A stretch of DNA of 64,000 nucleotides from Planctomycetota bacterium (GTDB taxonomy: Bacteria; Planctomycetota; Phycisphaerae; UBA1845; PWPN01). A model generated the notes under the pieces. That model was not told the DNA's origin and did no database searches. It worked only from the letters and a program-made list of their open reading frames with translations. The stretch is from the NCBI GenBank assembly GCA_029550525.1, contig JAKPHF010000036.1:62001-126000 (forward strand). Direction: 5' to 3'. Of this stretch, positions 27,729 to 36,404 are shown piece after piece (the first letter of the stretch is position 1; every line of letters begins with the position of its first letter). The position numbers and the translations under genes were made by a program.

Positions 27729-27761
27729 GTCGACATGAGCTGCATTTGAAATCGCATTGAG

Positions 27762-27800
27762 GATCTGGCGATGGCAAGCAGCCGTCGCCAGATCTTTTTT
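27762..27800 (+). terminator. Intrinsic terminator of the PEP-CTERM gene
   Basis: GATCTGGCGATGGC - AAGCA - GCCGTCGCCAGATC with a 14-bp stem (one G-T pair), followed by TTTTTT. It begins about 34 bases after the stop. Confidence 0.9.
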
Positions 27801-28067
27801 CTTGTTAGCCCCTCGTGCCACAATGCTTGCCTTGCGCGCCGGCCAGTAACCAGCGTGATGTCAGGGCCAAGAACGGGTCGGTGGCTGCACGCATGGATGC
27901 CCGCTGTTGCCGGTCTTGCCGATCCATCCTGCCTGCTTCGACGTTCGCTGCGACACCGATGGTTGGCCGGATGCTCGGCCTCGAAGAGGCGAGCCGGCGA
28001 ATCAGAGACGGCACCAGGATCAGGCACGATCGGGGTAAATCGGAATCACTACGTCCGAAAACTTTCT
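27801..28067. other. Intergenic region
   Basis: About 270 bases between the PEP-CTERM terminator and the next promoter. Short open frames are present on both strands but none has family features or a ribosome binding site. Confidence 0.4.
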
Positions 28068-28097
28068 TTGGACGCGCCTTTCATCATTCGCTATAAT
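28068..28097 (+). promoter_or_regulatory. Promoter of the second FGE-fold gene
   Basis: TTGGAC at 28068-28073, 18 bases, perfect TATAAT at 28092-28097. The 5' leader would be about 245 bases and holds several small hairpins (for example GCCACC/GGTGGC near 28195). Confidence 0.7.
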
Positions 28098-28347
28098 CGG
28101 CATCGTCAGTGCACTCGACGGTAGTGTCCGGTGCATAGCCTTGGCTACTGTCGGCGCGGCGCTTCGAGTGCGACAACAGGTCTGTGCGGTCGCCACCAGG
28201 TGGCGGTTTAATCAAAACACACAGCTCGTCGGGCGACCCCCGGAAAACTGGCCCGAAGATCCGGCCACTGCTGATGCCAGAGAATTTTGTCGTGGCACCG
28301 CCAAAGGGTCCTTTTTGTTCTTGGACTTTCTTCGGAAGGGGAACAGC

Positions 28348-29907
28348 ATGCCCACCCAGATCCGTCGGGCGTTCATGGGACTTGTTGCGCTTGCATTCGC
28401 CTCGCAGACCTATGCCGCCTCTCCGGTCGTCAGTAGCGTGCTCGCATCGCAGCGTCCCGACAAAATAGTGGAAATCCAGTACGATCTGAGCGACGCCGAC
28501 GGCGATGCGTGCACCGTCACCGTCCAGGCCAGCAGTGACGGTGGCAACACCTGGACGGTTCCGGTCACCGCCTTATCAGGCGATGTCGGACCGGACATCC
28601 TCCCCGGTGACCAGAGGATTATCCTGTGGGATTGCAAGGTCGACCTGCCCGGCGTAATCGGCTCTCGGTTCAAGATCCGCATTTGCGCGGATGACGGCGA
28701 GAACCAGGCCCCGAGCATCTCGAATCCGGCTGTCACTGGCGGATTCAATCAGGGCGAGCCGAGCACTGTCGAGGTCACCTGTCTTGCCACCGATCCGGAC
28801 GGCACTGTGCTGTCGGTCACCGTGAATCTCGGCGCGTTAGGCGGGCCAACCGCCCTACCGCTCTCACCCGGCTCTGCCGGCCAATGGCATGGCAAGGCAT
28901 CCATCACACCGCCCACCCGCGGCACGGCTCACGTCACATTCACTGCCGTCGATAACCGCGAGGCTTCGACATCGATACAGGTATCCGTCGAAGTGCTGCC
29001 GCCCGGCATGGTCTTGATTCCCAGCGGCCAGTTCCAAATGGGCGATCCCTTCTACACAGAAGGTGACTTGGCCGAGCGCCCCTTGCATAACGTCGTGATC
29101 GACGAGATCCTTCTCGCCCGCCACGAAGTCACCAACCGGGATTTCGCAGAAGCATTGAACTGGGCCCGCGCGCAGGGTGGGCTGATCACGGTGAGCAACG
29201 GCACTGTCTACAGGGCCGGGAGCGGCACGACCTATCCACTCTGTGACACGACGACATCCAGTGACTTCAGCCGAATCACCTGGAACGGTGACAACTTCGG
29301 CGTCGTGCCGGGGAAAGAGAACCACCCAGTTGTCCTGGTCAGTTGGTACGGAGCGGCGGCGTACGCGAACTGGCGGAGTGCCATGGCCGGGCTGCCGCCG
29401 GCCTATGATGCAGGTTGGAACTGCAACTTCGCAGCCGGTTATCGACTACCAACGGAGGCGGAGTGGGAACGAGCGGCGCGGGGCGGCGCGGTGGGTCACC
29501 GGTTCCCCTGGTCGGACTCCGACATGATCGACCACAGTCGCGCCAATTACTACAGTTCTGCCTACCCGTTCTATGACCTCGAAGAGACGGCCGGCTACCA
29601 TCCCATGTTCGGGGTCGGCGAACGACCGTACACCAGTCCCGTCGGCTATTTCGACAAGAACGATTACGGCCTGTACGACATGGCGGGCAATGTTTGGGAA
29701 TGGTGCAACGACTGGTTTGACAACGGCTACTACGCAACCAGTCCCACGAACAATCCGCACGGGCCGCTCACCGGAACCACCCGCGTGCTGCGCGGCGGAT
29801 CGTGGAGCAGTCTGGCCGTCAACCAACGATGCGCGTATCGCACCAGCGGGATCCCTTCGTATCGTGCGATCACCCACGGTTTCCGGCTGGCTCTGCCACG
29901 CAACTGA
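28348..29907 (+). CDS. Secreted FGE-sulfatase-like protein with beta-sandwich N-terminal domains
   Basis: 519 residues from ATG 28348, preceded by GGAAGGGG; the longer frame upstream is leader sequence. Signal peptide MPTQIRRAFMGLVALAFASQ then TYAA. Residues ~25-225 form two Ig/fibronectin-like segments (YDLSDADGDACTVTVQASSD and an Ala/Thr-rich sandwich). About 228-519 is an FGE/SUMF1 fold (GMVLIPSGQFQMGD, YRLPTEAEWERAARGG, GNVWEWCNDWFD, RVLRGGSWSS). After RGGSW only one Cys remains (QRCAYR), not at the catalytic pair, so sulfatase-activating function is unlikely. Similar proteins are abundant in planctomycetes and mostly uncharacterised. Confidence 0.82.
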   Translation: MPTQIRRAFMGLVALAFASQTYAASPVVSSVLASQRPDKIVEIQYDLSDADGDACTVTVQASSDGGNTWTVPVTALSGDVGPDILPGDQRIILWDCKVDLPGVIGSRFKIRICADDGENQAPSISNPAVTGGFNQGEPSTVEVTCLATDPDGTVLSVTVNLGALGGPTALPLSPGSAGQWHGKASITPPTRGTAHVTFTAVDNREASTSIQVSVEVLPPGMVLIPSGQFQMGDPFYTEGDLAERPLHNVVIDEILLARHEVTNRDFAEALNWARAQGGLITVSNGTVYRAGSGTTYPLCDTTTSSDFSRITWNGDNFGVVPGKENHPVVLVSWYGAAAYANWRSAMAGLPPAYDAGWNCNFAAGYRLPTEAEWERAARGGAVGHRFPWSDSDMIDHSRANYYSSAYPFYDLEETAGYHPMFGVGERPYTSPVGYFDKNDYGLYDMAGNVWEWCNDWFDNGYYATSPTNNPHGPLTGTTRVLRGGSWSSLAVNQRCAYRTSGIPSYRAITHGFRLALPRN

Positions 29908-29985
29908 CCAGGTGGCGTGGAACCGGTTCAGGAAGTCTGCGAATCTTGACTCCAAAATGCTGAACTCCGTGAAGGCTTGGCCATT

Positions 29986-30456
29986 ATGACGTGCTTTCCC
30001 CGAAGAGCGAGACGCGTGCTACTCACTCCGAAGATTCGTCGGCCTGGCACCGGCAGGGCCGCACACCTCCTTCTCCTGGTGGTGGCCAGCTTCATCACTG
30101 CCACAGTCCGCGCCGGGATCGGCTACGGAGAATCGCCGCTGTTCGCCATCGATGCCTCCACCAACTGTGCAGAGTCAGCACTGCTCACCATCGACGCCAC
30201 CCACTGCGCCACATCGGACCTGTTCGTCATCGACAACCGCTACGCAAAGGCTGACTTCGATCGGGATTACGACGTGGATCTCGATGATCTGTCCACGCTG
30301 CTGGCCTGTTCACTCGGGCCGGGCGTGCCCTGCACGAACGACTGCCTCCACGCGGATTTTGACCAAGACGGCGACGCGGACCAGGACGACTTCGCCATTT
30401 TCCAGCGATGCTACAGCGGCGAGACCCAGGTCGTCCCGCCAGGCTGTGCGAAGTAG
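29986..30456 (+). CDS. Secreted dockerin-like protein with paired Ca2+-binding loops
   Basis: 156 residues from ATG 29986 (a TTG at 29977 in the same frame is the alternative). N-terminal hydrophobic signal (AAHLLLLVVASFITATVRAG), a short linker with repeated ESPLFAIDA / ESALLTIDA / TSDLFVIDN units, then two EF-hand-like loops: ADFDRDYDVDLDDLSTLLAC and ADFDQDGDADQDDFAIFQRC. This is the planctomycete dockerin-type pattern. The short A/S-L-L/F-x-IDA triplication before it is odd. It could attach proteins or polysaccharide through Ca2+-stabilised binding. It follows the FGE-fold gene after 78 bases and may be co-transcribed. Confidence 0.75.
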   Translation: MTCFPRRARRVLLTPKIRRPGTGRAAHLLLLVVASFITATVRAGIGYGESPLFAIDASTNCAESALLTIDATHCATSDLFVIDNRYAKADFDRDYDVDLDDLSTLLACSLGPGVPCTNDCLHADFDQDGDADQDDFAIFQRCYSGETQVVPPGCAK

Positions 30457-30683
30457 GAATTAGCCCTGAGCTAAGGCTGCGAGCTATAGGCTCCGGCGTG
30501 GCATTGCCACCGGGACACATGGTCGTTCGGTTGGTGCGTACTGGTCTCGTCCTGCAATTCGTGGCGTGCTCTCTCCTGCCTGCCTGTACGAAGCTGCTTG
30601 CCAACCGCTCCCCGGGGGGTTAGCTTAACCTTGATCACCGCCACCGAAGCGGGGCCTTGGCCCCCAAAGCAAAGGAGAGCCAC

Positions 30684-31823
30684 ATGAGTCTATTCAGCCG
30701 TCGTGAGTTCATCAGGAAATCCGCCGCCGGTGCATCCGCGGTGGCCTTAACTTCGGGCGTTGCTCGCGGCTTCCCGGCGAACGAGAAAGTCCATCTGGGC
30801 TGGATCGGATACGGCGGGCGGGCCACCGGTCTCATGCAGCACATGCTCGAACGCTGCCCGGACGCGGCCCACGTGGCCATCTGCGATCTCAAGCCCGACC
30901 GCGTCGAAGCGGGTCTCAAGGCGGCCGAGCGTGACAAGCCGCGCGGCTACACCGACTTCCGCAAGATGATGGAAAAGGAGAAGCTCGACGGCATTCTCGT
31001 GGTCACCGCGCCTTGCGATCACGCCGACGTGGTCGTTCCGGTACTCGAGGCAGGCTTCAACTGCTTCGCCGAAAAGCCCATGGACATCACCGTCGAGAAA
31101 TGTGACGCGATCACCAAGGCCGCTCGCAAAGCCAAGGGCTTCTACCAGATCGGCACGCAGCGTCGCAGCCATCCGACCTACCAGGCGGCCATGAAGTTCA
31201 TCCACGACGGCTTGCTCGGCAAAGTCTCCTTCATGCAGGGCGGCTGGCACTGGTCGGGCGACCCGTCGGCCGCTCCCGTCCCCCGCGACGGTGGCCGGCT
31301 CATCGAGCAGGCCAGTCACCACATGGATGTGATGGCCTGGGTGATGAAGGACGTCGCCCCGCTCAGTTGCGTCTCAATGGCCCGTGCCGATGAGGACACC
31401 AAGCCCAACGAGTTCAGCGAAACCAAGTCCGCCACCGTTTTCCAGTTCCCCGGCAACGTGCTCTTCTCGTACACGCACCTGTTCCGTCTGCCCGGCAAGT
31501 TCGACAAGGAAATCCTCCTGGCCTTCGGCGACAAGGGTGCGATCGACTTCAACGAAGCCCTGTACACCGGTCGCGACGAGAAGGAGCACCGCTTCGGCCC
31601 GCCCATCGGCAAGGCCTGGGATCAGGGCACGCCCGAATCGCTCATCCACTTTGTGGACAACATCAAGAAGGGCAACAAGACACCCTGGGCGAACGTGGAA
31701 ACCGGCCGAATCTGCTCGCTCATGTGCATCATGGGTCGCATGGCCCACGTAAACGCCGTCAAGAACGCCTACGAGCCCGCCGTGGTCAAGTGGAAGGATC
31801 TCGGCACCACGACGGACCTGTAA
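30684..31823 (+). CDS. Gfo/Idh/MocA-family oxidoreductase with Tat signal
   Basis: 379 residues; ATG 30684 follows AAAGGAGAG. The N-terminus FSRREFIRKSAAGASAVAL is a twin-arginine signal, so the enzyme is exported folded, with its cofactor. A Rossmann start (HLGWIGYGGRATG), the EKPMDITVEKC motif (the EKP that holds the nicotinamide end) and a C-terminal alpha/beta domain (GGRLIEQASHHMDVMAWVM) are clear. Substrates in this family are sugars, cyclitols or their derivatives; the exact one is unknown. Very common in planctomycetes in many paralogues. Confidence 0.9.
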   Translation: MSLFSRREFIRKSAAGASAVALTSGVARGFPANEKVHLGWIGYGGRATGLMQHMLERCPDAAHVAICDLKPDRVEAGLKAAERDKPRGYTDFRKMMEKEKLDGILVVTAPCDHADVVVPVLEAGFNCFAEKPMDITVEKCDAITKAARKAKGFYQIGTQRRSHPTYQAAMKFIHDGLLGKVSFMQGGWHWSGDPSAAPVPRDGGRLIEQASHHMDVMAWVMKDVAPLSCVSMARADEDTKPNEFSETKSATVFQFPGNVLFSYTHLFRLPGKFDKEILLAFGDKGAIDFNEALYTGRDEKEHRFGPPIGKAWDQGTPESLIHFVDNIKKGNKTPWANVETGRICSLMCIMGRMAHVNAVKNAYEPAVVKWKDLGTTTDL

Positions 31824-31876
31824 GCCGCAATCGACGCGACGACGCGACGAGAGGTGACGCGTCAATTCGTATCAGC

Positions 31877-31906
31877 AAGGGGCTGCGGGCATGACTCGCA
31901 GCCCTT
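31877..31906. terminator. Bidirectional terminator between converging genes
   Basis: AAGGGGCTGCG - loop of ~9 - CGCAGCCCTT can stop transcription from both sides. It lies between the oxidoreductase (plus) and NCS1 transporter (minus) stop codons. Confidence 0.7.
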
Positions 31907-31916
31907 CTGCTTGCGC

Positions 31917-33857
31917 TCACATGCCGGCTTGCTGCGCGCTCTTGTCTCGCTGTGCGTACCAGTAGGTGGCGGCCACGAAATACACCACCGTGGCGACCAG
32001 ATACAGCGTTTTGAACCTGGACACAGCCGCCTCGAACCCTCCGGCGTCCGTGTCCAGCAGAAAGACGTATACCGCAGATCCGAAGCACCAGACGAGCGAG
32101 AGAACGGCGACAGCCCCCGAAACCCAGTACAACGGACCGACCCGGAAGCCGGTCTGATTCGCTGCGGCAACCGCGTGCGACGATCTCGCCATCGGCACGA
32201 CCGGCTCGAGTGCCTCCACCTCACCATCGCCGCCCTTCCGCGCGCCGAACACCGGCGCGAGCAGGAGGTAGGTCGCCGCCGCGATGAACCATCCGGGCAG
32301 CCATCGGAAGAACAGATGCAGCTCCGCCATCTCCATGGGCGAGCGAACGCGTCCGCCGGTGAAGTCCTCGATAGGAAAACTCAACACGACCACCAGGGCC
32401 CAACTGATCAGCGCCGCCGGGTTCATCCACAGCCGCTGTCGCGCCGTCCAGTATTGGCACCAACCCAAGCGCGGGAGCACCCAGTGCTCGACAAACACCA
32501 CTGCCCCGACAGGCATCAGGACCAGGCCGTAGATCGCCACGAAATCGAGCAATCGCATGAAGATCGCGGGGAAGCAACCGACGATCGTGGTGATCGTGCC
32601 CGCCGCCACGGTGACCTTCCATCGCGGCCAGTCGGGCGTGATGATCTGCAGGGCCAGACCCGCCCGGTAGATGGTCGGATTGGCGGTGGTCCACCCGGCG
32701 ATCAGGACGGCCAGTAACCCGGCCGTGCCCACCGCAGCGTCGGCCATGGGCCCGGGCTTGAGTCCTTCGCCAAGGGCCGCGCCCATCACGCCCGCACAGA
32801 TCCACGCGAGAAAATGTCCAAGGTACATGCCGAATGCTGAATAAAAGCCGTAGTGCCAGTGCCGGGCGTAGCGGAACAAGGCCATGTCCGATAGGCCCAC
32901 GTGCATGGCCAAGTTGCAAAACCATGCGAAGAACGCGATGTGCCAGAAGCCGAGCTTGGGCATGATCTCATACAGACCCGGCGTACCCGCACTCGTCGCG
33001 ACCGGCCCCGGCCCGCTCAAATCGTGGCCGCCCGCCGCCTCGGCGGACGTCTGCTTGATGACGTAATTCTTGCCGTTGATCTCCACCGGTACGCGTCCCG
33101 CGGCCTGGAGAGCCGCCGCATCGAACGGTACGTCCGCGGGCACCGGGCCGATGTACTTCTCGTACGGCCGACCGGTCCAAATGCGAGTCTGAGCCACCTC
33201 AACCAGGTCGCCCCACGTGCGGATCTCGCCCAGCTTGGGCAGCGAAACCAGCGCTCCGCCGATGAACACCAGGAACATCCACGGCGAACAGACGGTGGAG
33301 AACCGGCTGAGTGCCTTAAAGCCCATGATCGCCAGAGCAATCACCACCGCTCCGACGGCGAGCACGACGATCACCCATCCCACACTGTTGGGGTACACGT
33401 CCTCGAGCCGCGGATGGGCGATATGGATGCCGATCTTCTCCAACGCCATGATGACAGCGCTGGCCGACACGCCGATCATGGCGGCGGCCAGGCAGCAATA
33501 CAGCAATGCGTTCACGAAGTTGTACACCACGGTCAGGCCGGGGCCGATGATCCGCCGCACGTACCAGTAGAGCGTCAGCCGCACACGGGTAGCGATGGGC
33601 GCACAGATGAACGCCCACGACAGCACGGCCAAGGCATTGCCCAGGATGAGCCCCCAGATCAGGTCGCCGGCCGAAGCCCCCCACTGCACGAACAGCACGC
33701 CAATCACGAACTCGGTGGCCGCCACGTGCTCGCCCGCGAACAGGCCTGGGTAGCGGCGGCCGGACTGCAACTGGTCTTCGCTCACCGGCTCGCGCTCGAA
33801 CTCGTAGAGCTTGTCCAGTCGGCCGGCCAGGTCTGACGAACTCGATGAAGTGGCCAC
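31917..33857 (-). CDS. NCS1-family (purine/cytosine permease-like) transporter
   Basis: 646 residues from GTG 33857, preceded by AAGGAG at a good distance; the longer open frame is not hydrophobic and lacks a ribosome binding site. About 12 membrane helices. PGLFAGEHVAATEFVIGVLF, an unwound-helix type segment, and GLALQIITPDWPRWKVTVAA fit the nucleobase:cation symporter-1 family. Family members take up cytosine, purines, allantoin, hydantoins or thiamine with H+ or Na+. Between helices ~5 and 6 there is a ~100-residue soluble loop (RIWTGRPYEKYIGPVPADVP...) not usual in the family. Substrate unknown. Confidence 0.75.
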   Translation of the reverse strand: MATSSSSSDLAGRLDKLYEFEREPVSEDQLQSGRRYPGLFAGEHVAATEFVIGVLFVQWGASAGDLIWGLILGNALAVLSWAFICAPIATRVRLTLYWYVRRIIGPGLTVVYNFVNALLYCCLAAAMIGVSASAVIMALEKIGIHIAHPRLEDVYPNSVGWVIVVLAVGAVVIALAIMGFKALSRFSTVCSPWMFLVFIGGALVSLPKLGEIRTWGDLVEVAQTRIWTGRPYEKYIGPVPADVPFDAAALQAAGRVPVEINGKNYVIKQTSAEAAGGHDLSGPGPVATSAGTPGLYEIMPKLGFWHIAFFAWFCNLAMHVGLSDMALFRYARHWHYGFYSAFGMYLGHFLAWICAGVMGAALGEGLKPGPMADAAVGTAGLLAVLIAGWTTANPTIYRAGLALQIITPDWPRWKVTVAAGTITTIVGCFPAIFMRLLDFVAIYGLVLMPVGAVVFVEHWVLPRLGWCQYWTARQRLWMNPAALISWALVVVLSFPIEDFTGGRVRSPMEMAELHLFFRWLPGWFIAAATYLLLAPVFGARKGGDGEVEALEPVVPMARSSHAVAAANQTGFRVGPLYWVSGAVAVLSLVWCFGSAVYVFLLDTDAGGFEAAVSRFKTLYLVATVVYFVAATYWYAQRDKSAQQAGM

Positions 33858-34082
33858 ACTCGACTCCTTGCGACGAAAAGTTTGGGAAATGAAACGTCCG
33901 CGAAGATAGAGGCGGCAGCGCGACGCGTCAACGGGGATTGCCGTGATCGACGTTGGCGAGAGGCAGGTGTGGCCCGCCCATGTGCCGCCAACGAACGTGG
34001 CGCGCAAAAACGCGGCCGGCGATCCACGCCGACCGCGAGGAGGCTGGAAGCAGAGCAAGACTCGTGTATCGTTCGGTAGCGA

Positions 34083-35483
34083 TCAGTTCGGCTCGGCCGA
34101 CTCCGCGACGGGATGCGGCAGATCGGCCGCTTCCGCTGCCGGTACGCTTTCCGCCGGCGGTGACGCCTGATGGTCGAGCCACTCATCGGAGCCCGAAGCG
34201 AGGTTCGGCACCAACGGGTCGTAGCTCAGGTCGTCGAGCACTTCGGGCGAACGCTGCCACGGTGGCAACAGCGCGTCTAAACCGGCAAACGCCGACCCTT
34301 CGATCGAGCGCAAGCGGATCTCGGCACTCGCGCTCGCCGGTTGCGTCGCCGGCGCCGCCGTACGGATGAATCGCCGGTCGGGGAAGACGAACGCCTCTTG
34401 GGTCCACAGCGAGGCATAGTCCGACGACCACTCGGCTTGAGGCCACTTGACCTCGGGCCGCCCGGCCTCAAACCGCCCGGCAGCGGTGAGAGGCGGACCG
34501 CCCATGCCTTCATTCGCGTCGAGTTCAGACCAGGCGGCCCTGGCCGTCGCCAGGAAGTCCGACGCATCAATCATCACATTTCGCGCGACGACATGGAACC
34601 AGTCGTTCAACCGGCCGGGCACGCTGGCCCAATCGGGACCGGGCGGACCCGCCGGCCGTGTAGCCGGGGCGCCGGCCAGCTCGATCCGCTCCTCAGGCGA
34701 GGTCACCGCCATTCGGCCAGCCGCTTCACGTTCCTCCCGGATCTTGCGGTCGGCCGCATCCAGCACGTCCGCCGGCATCTTCTTGAGCTGCTCGGTGGCG
34801 GCGACCAACTTGGGATTCGCCTCCAGAGCCCGCTTGTACGCCGCGGCCGCCTCAACGTTCTTGCGCTTGGACTGATACATCAGCCCCAGGTTGTAGTACG
34901 CGTCGGCCGGCGGCAATACGGCCTGGAACTGCTCGAAAGCCTCGTCGAACCGATTCGTCTGAGCCAGCACCAGTCCGAGATTGATCCGCGCCCGGGCGAA
35001 CCCCGGCGCCAGCTCGACGGCTCGAGTCAGCGCGGCCTCCGCGTCCTGCCAGCGCTGACGAAGAATGTAGCTGAAGCCCAGGTTGTTATGGACCTGCGCG
35101 TTGTCGGGCTCGAATCGCAGCGCTTCGCGGTAAGCGGCTTCAGCCGCTGCGCCGTTGCCGATCTGGTCGTTCAGCACGCCGATCCGGACCAGAATCTGCA
35201 CGTTCTGCGGATCTTCGTTCAGTGCGTACTGGTACTGCTGCAGCGCCTGGATCGGGCGATTCTGGCTCTCGTGCAGCCGGGCCGCCGCGAGATAGGTTTT
35301 CGCCTGGATCTTGGTGGGGATGCCGTCAATCGACGGATCGGTCGCAGCCGGCTGCCGGGCCCCTGCGGGCTTTTGCTGTTGGACGCCGCCCGGTTGAGGG
35401 CCGTCCGGCGCCTGACAGCCGGTGTGTAAGATGACTGCCGCCGCCGCTGTGGACGCAATCAACAAACGCATCCTTGCGAACAT
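34083..35483 (-). CDS. TPR-repeat lipoprotein
   Basis: 466 residues from ATG 35483 (AGGAG 7 bases upstream). Signal MRLLIASTAAAAVILHTGC with a lipobox Cys. Five or six TPR units follow from ~60 (KTYLAAARLHESQNRPIQAL, ALNEDPQNVQILVRIGVLND, ALRFEPDNAQVHNNLGFSYI, RAVELAPGFARARINLGLVL, DAYYNLGLMYQSKRKNVEAA), then a proline/acidic C-terminal half without recognised domains. Probably a periplasmic-side scaffold. It follows the OmpA-like gene by 72 bases in what looks like a two-gene unit. Confidence 0.85.
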   Translation of the reverse strand: MFARMRLLIASTAAAAVILHTGCQAPDGPQPGGVQQQKPAGARQPAATDPSIDGIPTKIQAKTYLAAARLHESQNRPIQALQQYQYALNEDPQNVQILVRIGVLNDQIGNGAAAEAAYREALRFEPDNAQVHNNLGFSYILRQRWQDAEAALTRAVELAPGFARARINLGLVLAQTNRFDEAFEQFQAVLPPADAYYNLGLMYQSKRKNVEAAAAYKRALEANPKLVAATEQLKKMPADVLDAADRKIREEREAAGRMAVTSPEERIELAGAPATRPAGPPGPDWASVPGRLNDWFHVVARNVMIDASDFLATARAAWSELDANEGMGGPPLTAAGRFEAGRPEVKWPQAEWSSDYASLWTQEAFVFPDRRFIRTAAPATQPASASAEIRLRSIEGSAFAGLDALLPPWQRSPEVLDDLSYDPLVPNLASGSDEWLDHQASPPAESVPAAEAADLPHPVAESAEPN

Positions 35484-35555
35484 GACATTACTCCTGCCTT
35501 GCAGTCGTTTCATCGCGGCTCGATGGCTCGCGCCGCGCGTTCATGCACGATGGGG

Positions 35556-36092
35556 TTACTTTTGATCCTCGGAACCGGCCACGATCCGCGCATGGGCCGT
35601 GCCGACCGTTTGCGGCGTGGCGGTCATGCCCGCGCGAGCGGCCTCCGCTTCGCCCGAACGCATGCCTCGGCCGCCGGCCACCGCCACCGCGACGGTCACC
35701 TGATCGGGCCCCACGCCTTCGGTAGTCAGGAAATCCCGGATCTGCAGCACTCGCTGTTCGGCAAGCGCCGGCGGGTCATCGACGCCGTCGTAATTCAGTT
35801 CGCCGCCATAGACCTTCAGCAGCGTGGCATAGCGCTTCAGCCGCCGCGCCCCCGATGCGTTCAGTTCCACCGAACCAGGCACGAAGTGGACGGGCGACAT
35901 CGATCGCTCGTTCAAGAGGGCGTTATCCACCATCCGCACGTAGTTGTCCTGCAGCGCCGAGGGCTGGTCCGACTGGCCCTGCGGCGGCGCATTGAGCCGC
36001 TCCGGCGGTCCTTCGCAACCCGCCAGCAGCAACGCCGCTGAAAACAAACTCGCGATTGTCGCCCATCTGCCGGTACTCATTTTTGTTTGCAT
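35556..36092 (-). CDS. OmpA-like (peptidoglycan-associated type) lipoprotein
   Basis: 178 residues from ATG 36092 with GGAAGGTGG upstream. Signal plus lipobox (LLLAGC). The core VHFVPGSVELNASGARRLKR, LNYDGVDDPPALAEQRVLQI and DQVTVAVAVAGGRGM follows the OmpA/Pal-like fold, though the peptidoglycan-contact motif is diverged; it also resembles CpaD-type pilus lipoproteins. Likely periplasmic-facing anchor. The upstream 34-base inverted repeat may be its operator. Confidence 0.75.
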   Translation of the reverse strand: MQTKMSTGRWATIASLFSAALLLAGCEGPPERLNAPPQGQSDQPSALQDNYVRMVDNALLNERSMSPVHFVPGSVELNASGARRLKRYATLLKVYGGELNYDGVDDPPALAEQRVLQIRDFLTTEGVGPDQVTVAVAVAGGRGMRSGEAEAARAGMTATPQTVGTAHARIVAGSEDQK

Positions 36093-36116
36093 TGAACCAC
36101 CTTCCATGAACGCCTT

Positions 36117-36150
36117 GGACACACACATAGTCCGAATATGTGTCGTGTCC
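36117..36150. promoter_or_regulatory. Imperfect 34-base inverted repeat upstream of the OmpA-like gene
   Basis: GGACACACACATA - ~7 bases - TATGTGTCGTGTCC, one extra base in the second arm. It lies 25 bases upstream of the start codon, where a repressor site or leader hairpin would act. Confidence 0.4.
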
Positions 36151-36325
36151 GCTCTGCATATCGACAGAAACCCAGGTCCGATTTTGCTAATCCGCCCAGG
36201 ATTTGCCTGTCATCGACGCAGGTTCTGAAACGCGACACCGAAGGCCGGGCGAAGGATCGTTATATCGGACCTGCAAATGAGGATTGGCGTGTTGATGGGA
36301 GGAGCAGCGTTGAGGACGATTGTGG

Positions 36326-36344
36326 TGCAGGCATCCTACCTGCG
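36326..36344. repeat. Degenerate GGC-ATC-GCC palindrome
   Basis: TGCAGGCATCCTACCTGCG is a diverged form of the GGCGGGCATCTTGCCCGCC unit at 18215. It lies in the 312-base gap between the OmpA-like gene and the glycerol-1-phosphate dehydrogenase gene; nothing else was recognised in that gap. Confidence 0.5.
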
Positions 36345-36404
36345 CACAACTCCGCAGGAGGCCTTCACCACAACGCCCGATAACCGTCCACGTCGAGACG
36401 GTTC

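Noticed and set aside
24389..29907. True formylglycine-generating (sulfatase-maturing) enzymes
   Set aside because: Both FGE-fold domains lack the catalytic Cys pair after the RGGSW motif.
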